Source: Deltaproteobacteria bacterium (GTDB taxonomy: Bacteria; Desulfobacterota; Desulfobacteria; Desulfobacterales; SG8-13). From it: a stretch of DNA of 5,540 bases. The position numbers were made by a program, and so were the translations under genes. Position 1 is the stretch's first letter. Each line of letters begins with the position of its first letter. Below are positions 1 through 5,366 of the stretch, in pieces. The stretch lies in assembly GCA_030670715.1 (NCBI GenBank), contig DAOVBC010000179.1:1-5540 (forward strand). The letters run 5' to 3'. The notes under the pieces are model-generated. The model was given only the letters and a program-made list of their open reading frames with translations, had not been told where the DNA came from and searched no databases.

Positions 1-1331
1 ATGGCCATGCCGACCTTGGTGCCGCCGTGGTCCGACGCGACCTGCTTGGTCCACTTGTAGGGGGTATCGAAGGCCACCGCCCAGCCGGCGGCCATGTGCG
101 GGTAGGTTTCGGGCCCACCCCACTTGTCCAGCTTCTTGAGCATGTCCGGCACCGTCTCATGCACGCCGTTGAAGTAGGTCATCTCGCTGAACATGCCGTT
201 CTGGCCGCCTTCGGCGCTGGTGCCGTTGTCCCCGTAAACCAAGAATATCAAGGTGTTGTCGAGCTCTCCGGTCTCACTGATGGCCTCAACGACCCGGCCG
301 ATCTCATGGTCGGTCATTTCGACATAGGCGGCAAATACCTCGGCCTGGCGGGTGAAAAGCTTCTTCTCGTCCGCCGAAAGCTTGGCCCAGTCCGGGATCG
401 CCTCTGGCTTGGGGGCGAGCTTCGTTCCCTTGGGCACGATGCCCTGCTTGATCTGGCGTTCCAGGATCTGCTCGCGCAGCTTGTCCCAGCCCTGGACGAA
501 CTTGCCTTTCCAGCGGGTAATCCACTTTTTCGGCACGTGGTGTGGGGCGTGAGTGGCGCCCGGTGCGAAGTAGACGAAGAACGGCCGATCCGGAGTGAGC
601 GCCTTCTGGTACCTGATCCAGGCGACCGCCTGGTCGGTCATGTCGGTCAGGAAATGGTAGTCCGGATCCTCAGGCAGCGCGACCGGATGCACACCGTCGT
701 AGATGAACGGTGCCCACTGGTTGGTCTCGCCGCCGAGGAAACCGTAGAACTTGTCGAAACCCTGGCGGGTTGGCCAGCGGTCCAACGGCCCGGAGATGCT
801 CGCTTCCCAGGCGGCTGTCTCGTGCCACTTGCCAAAGGCCCCGGTACTGTAGCCGTTCAAACGCAGCATCTCAGCTATCGGCGCGACACTATTGGGAATC
901 TGACCGGTGTTCCCGGGAAACGCCGTGCCCGTCTCGATGATCCCGCCCATGTTGTTGACATGGTGATTGCGCCCGCTTTTGATTGCCGCGCGGGTCGGCG
1001 AGCAGACGGCAGTAGTGTGGAAATTGTTGTAATATATACCCTGGCTGGCCAGACGGTCGAAGGTCGGGGTCTTGACCGGCCCGCCGAACGCGCTGGTGCC
1101 GGCGAAGCCGAGGTCGTCGACAAGGACAACGATAACGTTTGGTGCCCCGTCCGGTGCCTTGATCCCGAAACGTGGCGGCGGTGTCGCCTTGCGTGCGTCG
1201 AGCTCGGTATAGAGCTGGCGCTTCGGTTCGGGAATCGGCAGGACTGTGCGGTCGAGCTCGGCTGCCGGCACGGAAGGTGCCGCAGCGATTATCACCGCCA
1301 ACGCAAGCAATAGACGAAGGTACGTTTTCAT
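1..1331 (-). CDS. Secreted arylsulfatase (sulfatase family S1, C-type), 5' part only
   Basis: Hydrolyses sulfate esters, probably in the periplasm. The minus-strand frame is open from ATG 1331 to the left edge, giving 443 residues. Residues 1-23/24 form a Sec signal peptide (MKT, then a Leu/Ala-rich core, cleavage near VPA-AE). NVIVVLVDD at 65-73 supplies the metal-binding aspartates D72 and D73. AVCSPTRAA at 108-116 is the sulfatase signature, with C110 the residue converted to formylglycine and R114 conserved. GKWH at 167-170, H261 in GATHAPHH, and D368-N369 in YGDNGTS fit the remaining active-site and metal ligands; K429 and H435 in TKQVASDHGG may also contribute. The segment around 275-350 resembles the long mycobacterial-type arylsulfatases of about 750-800 residues, so perhaps 40% of the C-terminus lies outside the window. 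Being Cys-type, it needs a maturase (FGE or anSME), not seen here. It is clearly GC-richer than the DNA to its right. The family is secure; the substrate is unknown. Confidence 0.95.
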   Translation of the reverse strand, partial: MKTYLRLLLALAVIIAAAPSVPAAELDRTVLPIPEPKRQLYTELDARKATPPPRFGIKAPDGAPNVIVVLVDDLGFAGTSAFGGPVKTPTFDRLASQGIYYNNFHTTAVCSPTRAAIKSGRNHHVNNMGGIIETGTAFPGNTGQIPNSVAPIAEMLRLNGYSTGAFGKWHETAAWEASISGPLDRWPTRQGFDKFYGFLGGETNQWAPFIYDGVHPVALPEDPDYHFLTDMTDQAVAWIRYQKALTPDRPFFVYFAPGATHAPHHVPKKWITRWKGKFVQGWDKLREQILERQIKQGIVPKGTKLAPKPEAIPDWAKLSADEKKLFTRQAEVFAAYVEMTDHEIGRVVEAISETGELDNTLIFLVYGDNGTSAEGGQNGMFSEMTYFNGVHETVPDMLKKLDKWGGPETYPHMAAGWAVAFDTPYKWTKQVASDHGGTKVGMA

Positions 1332-1337
1332 AATTTA

Positions 1338-1343
1338 TCCTCC
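1338..1343 (-). promoter_or_regulatory. Ribosome binding site of the arylsulfatase
   Basis: Read on the minus strand this is GGAGGA, six bases before ATG 1331. It fixes the sulfatase start and supports translation in the minus direction, against the long plus-strand frame over the same DNA. Confidence 0.85.
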
Positions 1344-1612
1344 AAAGTGTTGATAGATTGGTTCCGTATGCTGACCTTTTATGATCAATTGTTACGATAT
1401 TATCTGCAAGCCCGGTATTATCCGTGTGCCGTCAAGTGCTGTTATATCCGGCCGGAAGAAACAGATCGGAAGTGTCTCTAACCTCTTGCGCTATGCCAGA
1501 TCACGCCGCTGGTCTATTTCAGGTAGTGCCATCACATCATTTTCTAATGTCAGGTACGTAGGAACGTTGCACTACCGGCTGTCGGCCCTTTGCCCAATTC
1601 TGTTATTCTAAA

Positions 1613-1671
1613 AATCGGGATTCGCTACTTCGACCTGCAATATCGAAATGATATGCGGCCAATCCCAGATT
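1613..1671. repeat. Nested inverted repeat with inner hairpin
   Basis: The outer arms AATCGGGATT (1613-1622) and AATCCCAGATT (1661-1671) pair over ten base pairs with one bulged A. Inside, GCAATATC (1637-1644) and GATATGC (1650-1656) pair around the loop GAAAT, again with one bulged A. It lies in gene-free DNA and no T-tract directly follows, so it does not look like a simple terminator. A decayed small palindromic element or a structured RNA are both possible. Confidence 0.45.
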
Positions 1672-1910
1672 GTCTGTGCTTGGTTGGCTGGTGGTTTTTT
1701 TTATACTTGTAGATATCAAGCGGTTAAAATTTCATATATCAAAAAAGGTTTGATTTCAAGAGCTATGCATCGTCGGTGTGACAGTCTGCTATACTTTAAT
1801 TCGAAATGAAATTCAAAAAATTGCAGTATACTCTTTGAATGCTGCACTTTTCGATACATCTGCGAAAGTAAAATTTCACTCGTGTAAAATTGGTCCCACC
1901 TCACCTGTAT

Positions 1911-1940
1911 CCGGGGGTACCCCTGGGTGCTGGGGGGGGG
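1911..1940. repeat. GC-rich palindrome followed by a nine-G homopolymer
   Basis: CCGGGGGTACCCCTGG (1911-1926) is a 16-bp palindrome with one G/T mismatch, centred on a KpnI site. Five bases later comes an uninterrupted run of nine G at 1932-1940. It is a GC island in AT-rich surroundings. No gene reads through it convincingly, so the G-run is not supported as a phase-variation tract. Confidence 0.5.
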
Positions 1941-2094
1941 TCTATCAAACGGTGTTAAGCAAAGGGACAGTTTAAAAAATAGGTTGAATTGAAAAAGTTT
2001 TCCCAATGAGGTTCTTGAGTTACTTTCTTTTTGTCATATTATTTCACATGAAATGTGGGGACAGAGCGGGGATAAAACGTCAATTAAACTAAAG

Positions 2095-2123
2095 ATAGGT
2101 TACGATATAAATTCGTAACCTAT
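2095..2123 (-). terminator. Hairpin downstream of tRNA-Arg, probable terminator
   Basis: Perfect 11-bp arms, ATAGGTTACGA (2095-2105) and TCGTAACCTAT (2113-2123), flank a 7-base loop. In the tRNA-Arg direction the stem is followed by CTTTAGTTTAATT, which is T-rich but interrupted. The position ten bases past the tRNA 3' end makes termination the most likely role. Confidence 0.6.
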
Positions 2124-2132
2124 TGTATTTAC

Positions 2133-2210
2133 TGGTGCGCCCGGCAAGATTCGAACTTGCGGCCTACGGATTCGTAGTCCGGCGCTCTATCCAGGCTGAG
2201 CTACGGGCGC
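2133..2210 (-). tRNA. tRNA-Arg, anticodon ACG
   Basis: On the minus strand a full cloverleaf can be drawn. The acceptor stem GCGCCCG (2204-2210) pairs with CGGGCGC (2137-2143). The D arm is GCTC/GAGC. The anticodon loop CTACGAA (2171-2177) has anticodon ACG at 2173-2175. The T arm is GCAAG-TTCGAAT-CTTGC. The discriminator A is at 2136, and CCA is encoded at 2133-2135. The first anticodon-stem pair is a C-U mismatch; the other four pair. ACG with A34 is the classic target for deamination to inosine, letting one tRNA read CGU, CGC and CGA. The enzyme for this, TadA, is encoded at 3212-3670. Confidence 0.97.
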
Positions 2211-2252
2211 ATACATGCCACGGCTCGATACCGATTAAATTAAAGCAGTGTT

Positions 2253-2281
2253 ACTTAAATCATGGAATGCTTGTTTGTCAA
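2253..2281 (-). promoter_or_regulatory. Probable sigma-70 promoter of tRNA-Arg
   Basis: On the minus strand a perfect -35 TTGACA (2276-2281) lies 17 bases from TTAAGT (2253-2258), a weak -10 matching three of six consensus bases. Transcription would start near 2246, leaving a leader of about 36 bases before the mature tRNA 5' end at 2210. The -35 and spacing are good; the -10 is the weak point. Confidence 0.5.
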
Positions 2282-2310
2282 CCTCTGATTTAAAATCGGG
2301 TTGGTTTTTT

Positions 2311-2357
2311 TATACCGCTTTTCATAATTATGTTCCGAAATACGGAATTGCGGTATA
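2311..2357. repeat. Nested palindrome, TATACCGC arms
   Basis: The outer arms TATACCGC (2311-2318) and GCGGTATA (2350-2357) are perfect 8-bp inverted repeats. Between them are a perfect 10-bp palindrome CATAATTATG (2323-2332) and a small hairpin TTCCG-aaata-CGGAA (2333-2347). A T7 run (2305-2311) abuts the left arm. The next palindrome starts at the following base, so the two may be halves of one element. Confidence 0.6.
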
Positions 2358-2410
2358 AGTGGTTGTAGAAAAAAACGTTGGAATAACGGAACGTTTTTTT
2401 GACAACCACT
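2358..2410. repeat. 53-bp palindrome with A7/T7 arms
   Basis: AGTGGTTGT (2358-2366) pairs with ACAACCACT (2402-2410). After an AG/G internal loop, A7CGTT (2369-2379) pairs with AACGT7 (2390-2400), closing on a 10-base loop. That gives 20 base pairs in total. The trinucleotide ATA flanks both sides, possibly a short target duplication. With T-tracts on both strands inside the stem it could act as a bidirectional terminator between the HTH gene and tRNA-Arg, but a MITE-like or REP-like repeat is equally plausible. Confidence 0.6.
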
Positions 2411-2542
2411 ATAATCCCGGTTTGTTTTAATTTTTTAATAATTATTTATCCGTTTTTTCAGTAAAAGATAGTTTGGTTCTTCCACCGATGGGCGGGTTCC
2501 AATTTAGGTTTTGAACCTATACCGGATCTATAAAACAAACTT

Positions 2543-2947
2543 TCATTTCAGTCTTAAGCCCAGTATTCTCTTTAGACGATCGAGGTTGAAGCTCAACATG
2601 TAATTGTCATTCATCGGTCTGGGATCCAGCTTTTTTTCCCACTGCGCATCAGGCTCAGATGAGGGTCCCATACAAAAGTATCGACCGCTCTTATTGAGAT
2701 CTGTATCTTTAATGAGGGTTGCGGCGACGGTCTTTAACAGATTGAGCCTGCCGAGGACTTTAAGCATCTCAAGTTTTAAAAGATCGTTAAAGCTAAGAAT
2801 ATTAGGGGTTCCACGGCCTGTTGCCGGTTGAGCGGGCTCAAAATATTCTTTCCGAATAAGTTCGTGAATCCAGGTGGATTCGGTATCGGTTAATTCTGCC
2901 GCCTGCCGCAAAGAGAACCTGGGTTTGTCCGGTCCGCTCTTTTCCAT
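2543..2947 (-). CDS. Small MerR-like winged-HTH protein, 134 residues
   Basis: Probable DNA-binding regulator; target unknown. Residues 11-34 (FSLRQAAELTDTES through WIHELIRKE) fit the MerR-type helix-turn-helix. Residues 43-53 (TGRGTPNILSF) fit the wing with its usual R...Y/F-S-x-x-D/E-L pattern, and 55-80 form a hydrophobic helix. The remaining 50 or so residues carry no motif I know and no effector-binding cysteine cluster. An ATG at 2959 would give 138 residues but has no ribosome binding site. The ATG at 2947 is preceded by GGAGGA at 2952-2957, four bases away, so I prefer it. The gene is divergent from tadA with a gap of about 260 bases. It could be an orphan regulator or a phage-type excisionase/adaptor; the HTH call is moderate, the function open. 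Confidence 0.75.
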   Translation of the reverse strand: MEKSGPDKPRFSLRQAAELTDTESTWIHELIRKEYFEPAQPATGRGTPNILSFNDLLKLEMLKVLGRLNLLKTVAATLIKDTDLNKSGRYFCMGPSSEPDAQWEKKLDPRPMNDNYMLSFNLDRLKRILGLRLK

Positions 2948-2969
2948 CAATTCCTCCATGTGAAAAATA

Positions 2970-3005
2970 ATTATAAGTTTAGGCTCAATACCTGAATTTT
3001 GTCAA
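2970..3005 (-). promoter_or_regulatory. Promoter of the MerR-like gene
   Basis: On the minus strand a perfect -35 TTGACA (3000-3005) lies 18 bases from TAAACT (2976-2981), four of six matches to the -10. A perfect TATAAT follows immediately at 2970-2975 but would be 24 bases from that -35. Either start of transcription leaves a very short leader if translation began at 2959, which also favours the downstream start at 2947. Confidence 0.55.
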
Positions 3006-3074
3006 GGAAAAACTCCTCCCACAAGCATGCACCACACTGGCTTCTCCGTAAGCATAATGTTCATTCCGGTATTA

Positions 3075-3100
3075 AAATCTGGCCTTTTGGGCCTGGATTT
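3075..3100. repeat. Short palindrome in the divergent promoter region
   Basis: AAATC (3075-3079) and GATTT (3096-3100) flank GGCC (3081-3084) and GGCC (3090-3093) around a TTTTG loop, with a small internal loop. It lies between the divergent HTH gene and tadA. An operator for a dimeric regulator is conceivable, but nothing in the sequence ties it to the HTH protein. Confidence 0.35.
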
Positions 3101-3110
3101 ATTAAGTTAA

Positions 3111-3139
3111 TTGGTTTAAGAATCAATAGCATACATAAC
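3111..3139 (+). promoter_or_regulatory. Weak promoter candidate for tadA
   Basis: TTGGTT (3111-3116) lies 17 bases from CATAAC (3134-3139). The -35 matches three of six and the -10 four of six, so this is only the best pair I could find upstream of tadA. Confidence 0.25.
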
Positions 3140-3211
3140 TGGGGCATTTTATGACCATGAAGCAGATTTCACCAGGAACCACATTGCGTTTTTGATCCAT
3201 TATTTACCACC

Positions 3212-3670
3212 ATGAATAATGAGCACATCAAGTTCATGAATCTGGCCGTCGCTGAGGCGAAAAAAGCTGGACAAAAAAACGAAGTCCCTGTGGGTGCAGT
3301 GGTCGTTGACCAAGGCGGGAAAATACTGGCGCTGGCGCATAATCAGGTCATCACCCTGGCGGATCCGACCGCCCATGCCGAAATCCTGACGCTGCGTGAG
3401 GCCGGCCAAAAAACCGGAAATTACCGGTTGTTAAACACTACCCTCTATGTTACGGTTGAGCCCTGTCCCATGTGCATGGGGGCGATAGTGCATGCCCGTG
3501 TGGCCCGAATTGTTTTCGGCACTTTCGATTCGAAATGGGGTGCTGCCGGATCTTTGTACAATTTTGCAACAGATGACCGTTTTAATCACCGGCCGGAAAT
3601 CATCTCCGGTGTTTGTGAGGAAACCTGCAGGATTTTAATGCAGGATTTTTTTCGTGCCAAACGGAAATAA
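3212..3670 (+). CDS. tadA: tRNA-specific adenosine deaminase TadA
   Basis: Deaminates A34 to inosine in the anticodon of tRNA-Arg(ACG), allowing decoding of CGU, CGC and CGA. The protein is 152 residues, close to the family norm. It shows the zinc cytidine-deaminase fold motifs: H55-A-E57 with E57 as proton shuttle, and P84-C85-P-M-C88 supplying the zinc cysteines. N-terminal FMNLAVAEAKKAG and EVPVGAVVV are typical of TadA, as is FGTFDSKWGAAGSLYN at 102-117. The ATG at 3212 has no clear Shine-Dalgarno sequence, but there is no in-frame start upstream before the TGA at 3158. Its substrate tRNA is encoded at 2133-2210 on the other strand. The repeat element begins seven bases after the stop and separates it from purA. 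The product could be loosely called a CMP/dCMP or guanine deaminase relative, but the motifs favour TadA. Confidence 0.95.
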   Translation: MNNEHIKFMNLAVAEAKKAGQKNEVPVGAVVVDQGGKILALAHNQVITLADPTAHAEILTLREAGQKTGNYRLLNTTLYVTVEPCPMCMGAIVHARVARIVFGTFDSKWGAAGSLYNFATDDRFNHRPEIISGVCEETCRILMQDFFRAKRK

Positions 3671-3676
3671 AAATTG

Positions 3677-3872
3677 AACCGCAGACAGACGCAGACGACC
3701 GCAGACTTTTGTCCGGGCGACCTGCCCGAACAAAAACACTCATTGATTAGAAAATAAATTGATTCAGTAATACCAAAACTTATGTGTCTTAGTTGCCCGA
3801 AGGGCATGTAATTTTTCCCCGGCCAGGTCGTCCGGGGAAAAGGTTTATTAATGTCTGCGTCTGTCTGCGGTT
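3677..3872. repeat. 196-bp palindromic, MITE-like intergenic element
   Basis: The ends are a perfect 20-bp inverted repeat (3677-3696 and 3853-3872, beginning AACCGCAGAC). After eight unrelated bases on each side the similarity resumes inward to CGACCTG (3718-3724) and its complement CAGGTCG (3824-3830). Each half folds on its own. Hairpin A is TTTTGTCCGGGC/GCCCGAACAAAA (3707-3718 and 3724-3735, one mismatch). Hairpin B is TTTTCCCCGG/CCGGGGAAAA (3813-3822 and 3832-3841, perfect). A third small hairpin, TGCCC-gaa-GGGCA, lies at 3794-3806. No ORF lies inside and no clear target duplication is seen. The element fills the tadA-purA gap, ending ten bases before the purA Shine-Dalgarno sequence. 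None of the hairpins has a T-tract, so simple termination is not indicated. Confidence 0.85.
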
Positions 3873-3882
3873 AATCAACAAT

Positions 3883-3888
3883 AAGGAG
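3883..3888 (+). promoter_or_regulatory. Ribosome binding site that fixes the TTG start of purA
   Basis: AAGGAG lies six bases before TTG 3895. No ATG is suitably placed, and the protein from TTG aligns to the expected PurA N-terminus, so the rare start codon is well supported. Confidence 0.85.
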
Positions 3889-3894
3889 TGAGCA

Positions 3895-5190
3895 TTGGCG
3901 AATATTGCTGTGATCGGTACCCAGTGGGGGGACGAAGGTAAAGGTAAAGTTGTTGATCTGCTGGCGGAACATGCGGATATGGTGGTTCGTTTTCAGGGGG
4001 GCAACAATGCCGGCCACACCATGGTGGTGGACGGCAAGCAGTTCATCAGTCACCTGGTGCCCTCCGGTATTCTACAAAACAAGACCTGCATCATCGGAAA
4101 CGGGCTGGTTGTCGACCCTGAAGTTCTCATCGAAGAAATGGACTATTTAAACAGCAAAGGAATTGATGTCGGACCGGATAAAATTAAAATCAGCGAAAGA
4201 GCTCACCTCATCATGCCGTACCACAAAGCGATCGACCATGCCCGGGAAGCCAAAAAAGGTGACAAAAAGATCGGCACCACCGGACGGGGAATCGGGCCGA
4301 CTTATGAAGACAAGGCCACCCGCAGGGGGCTGCGGTTTGTGGACCTGCTCGATGAGGAAACGTTCAGTGAGAGGGTTCGCACCATTCTCGATGAAAAGAA
4401 CTTTTACTTAACAAATTACCTTGCGGCCGAATCGCTTAATCCGGAAAGCATCATCGATAATTATCGACTCTATGCCGAACGGCTTGCCCCGCATGTCACC
4501 AATGTTTCCATTTCAATATATGAAACCATAAAATCGGGCAAACAGGTATTGTTTGAAGGCGCCCAGGGGACCCATCTTGACATCGATCACGGTACCTATC
4601 CCTATGTGACGTCATCCAATGTAGTGGCCGGCAATGCCTGCAGCGGGGCCGGTGTGGGGCCGAAAGAAATCACCGGTGTGATCGGCATCGTCAAAGCCTA
4701 CACCACCCGGGTGGGTCGCGGGCCCTTCCCCACCGAGCTGTTCGACGACGTCGGAGATGCCATACAGGAAAAAGGAGCCGAGTTCGGTGCCACCACCGGC
4801 CGGAGACGTCGCTGCGGCTGGCTGGACACCGTTCTGCTCCGAAACGCCGTTCGGCTTAACGGGCTTACCGGCCTGGCGGTTACGAAACTGGACGTTCTCG
4901 GAGGTCTTGATACGCTGAAAATTTGCACCGGCTATGAACATAACGAGCAAAGACTAAATGATTTTCCGACCAGTCTGAAAGTACTGGCTGCGTGCAAGCC
5001 GGTATATGAAACGCTATCGGGCTGGCCGGAGGACATATCATCGGTGCGAGAATACAATAATTTACCTGATAATTCAATGAATTATCTTAAAAGACTTGAA
5101 GAATTGGTTGAGACTCCGATTCACATCATTTCCATCGGTCCCGGGCGGGATGAAACCATCGTCTTGCACAATCCATTTTTAACTGGCTAA
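3895..5190 (+). CDS. purA: Adenylosuccinate synthetase
   Basis: Catalyses IMP + aspartate + GTP to adenylosuccinate + GDP + phosphate, the first committed step from IMP to AMP, in the cytoplasm. The 431-residue length is normal. It has the N-terminal GTP loop G8-TQWGDEGKGK with catalytic D13, and NNAGH with H41. TTGRGIGP (128-135) is the IMP-binding segment. GATTGRRRR (298-306) with CGWLD, TKLD (330-333) in the guanine-binding region, and C-terminal SIGPGRDET complete the family pattern. TKLDVLGGL has G where many members have D or S; this is minor. Translation starts at TTG. The gene is downstream of tadA across the repeat element, and its own promoter, if any, would lie inside or next to that repeat. 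tRNA-Pro follows 47 bases after the stop. Confidence 0.98.
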   Translation: MANIAVIGTQWGDEGKGKVVDLLAEHADMVVRFQGGNNAGHTMVVDGKQFISHLVPSGILQNKTCIIGNGLVVDPEVLIEEMDYLNSKGIDVGPDKIKISERAHLIMPYHKAIDHAREAKKGDKKIGTTGRGIGPTYEDKATRRGLRFVDLLDEETFSERVRTILDEKNFYLTNYLAAESLNPESIIDNYRLYAERLAPHVTNVSISIYETIKSGKQVLFEGAQGTHLDIDHGTYPYVTSSNVVAGNACSGAGVGPKEITGVIGIVKAYTTRVGRGPFPTELFDDVGDAIQEKGAEFGATTGRRRRCGWLDTVLLRNAVRLNGLTGLAVTKLDVLGGLDTLKICTGYEHNEQRLNDFPTSLKVLAACKPVYETLSGWPEDISSVREYNNLPDNSMNYLKRLEELVETPIHIISIGPGRDETIVLHNPFLTG

Positions 5191-5196
5191 TAGTGA

Positions 5197-5225
5197 TTGA
5201 CAAATTTCAGATTCTAACCTAATAA
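5197..5225 (+). promoter_or_regulatory. Probable promoter of tRNA-Pro
   Basis: A perfect -35 TTGACA (5197-5202) lies 17 bases from TAATAA (5220-5225), a weak -10. Transcription would start about six bases before the tRNA 5' end at 5238. The tRNA can thus be expressed independently of purA, although readthrough from purA is also possible since no terminator separates them. Confidence 0.5.
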
Positions 5226-5237
5226 ATGGCCCAACGT

Positions 5238-5314
5238 CGGGAAGTGGCTCAGCCTGGTAGAGCACAGCGTTCGGGACGCTGGGGTCGCTGGTTCAAATCC
5301 AGTCTTCCCGACCA
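5238..5314 (+). tRNA. tRNA-Pro, anticodon CGG
   Basis: The acceptor stem CGGGAAG (5238-5244) pairs with CTTCCCG (5304-5310). The anticodon stem CAGCG/CGCTG flanks the loop TTCGGGA (5270-5276), with anticodon CGG at 5272-5274 and the G37 expected of proline tRNAs. The T arm is GCTGG-TTCAAAT-CCAGT. The discriminator is A5311 and CCA is encoded at 5312-5314. It reads codon CCG. Confidence 0.97.
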
Positions 5315-5330
5315 AAAAAATTAAAAATAC

Positions 5331-5359
5331 GGCCCGATCGATTGATCGGGCCTTTTTTT
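5331..5359 (+). terminator. Intrinsic terminator after tRNA-Pro, probably bidirectional
   Basis: A perfect 9-bp GC-rich stem, GGCCCGATC (5331-5339) and GATCGGGCC (5344-5352), with a GATT loop, is followed by T7 (5353-5359). On the opposite strand the stem is followed by GTATTTTTAATTTTTTT, so it can also serve the convergent gene ending at 5367. Confidence 0.93.
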
Positions 5360-5366
5360 ATTCACT

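Larger units (their letters stand above)
1332..2132. other. Gene-free, AT-richer intergenic stretch
   Basis: About 800 bases separate the sulfatase start from the tRNA-Arg 3' end. Reading frames here (for example plus 1381-1611 and minus 1716-2006) have no recognisable domain, no good Shine-Dalgarno sequence and low-complexity composition, so I do not call genes. The stretch holds an interrupted palindrome at 1613-1671, a T8 run at 1695-1702, a KpnI-centred palindrome followed by G9 at 1911-1940, two GGGACAG motifs at 1964-1970 and 2058-2064, and a hairpin at 2095-2123. The sulfatase promoter should lie just right of 1343, but I see no convincing -35/-10 pair. Confidence 0.6.
2211..2542. other. 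Gene-free stretch between the HTH gene and tRNA-Arg
   Basis: Contains the tRNA-Arg promoter, two adjacent palindromes (2311-2357 and 2358-2410), and a short perfect hairpin TAGGTT-ttg-AACCTA at 2505-2519 just past the stop of the HTH gene. That last hairpin has no T-tract on the minus strand, so it is a weak terminator candidate. The stretch is AT-rich, especially 2411-2470. No coding frame is supported. Confidence 0.6.

Noticed and set aside
1381..1611. 76-codon plus-strand reading frame
   Set aside because: No ribosome binding site, no recognisable motif, and it lies over sequence that should carry the sulfatase upstream region.
1716..2006. 96-codon minus-strand reading frame
   Set aside because: Biased, low-complexity translation (Phe/Leu/Ile-rich) typical of AT-rich DNA, crossing the G9 run; no domain and no Shine-Dalgarno sequence.
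1964..2064. Two GGGACAG motifs (1964-1970 and 2058-2064), considered as remnants of a REP-type repeat
   Set aside because: Only seven bases shared, same orientation, with no matching inverted partner, so chance cannot be excluded.
2279..2311. Plus-strand hairpin CAACC...GGTTG followed by T7, terminator-like
   Set aside because: No plus-strand gene lies upstream, the stem is short and AT-rich inside, and it overlaps the minus-strand tRNA-Arg -35.
3151..3195. 14-codon ORF (MTMKQISPGTTLRF) upstream of tadA, considered as a leader peptide
   Set aside because: No convincing ribosome binding site, no run of regulatory codons, and no attenuator-like hairpin pair following it.
4612..4950. 112-codon minus-strand frame inside purA
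   Set aside because: Antisense shadow of a well-conserved purA region with no independent coding signal.
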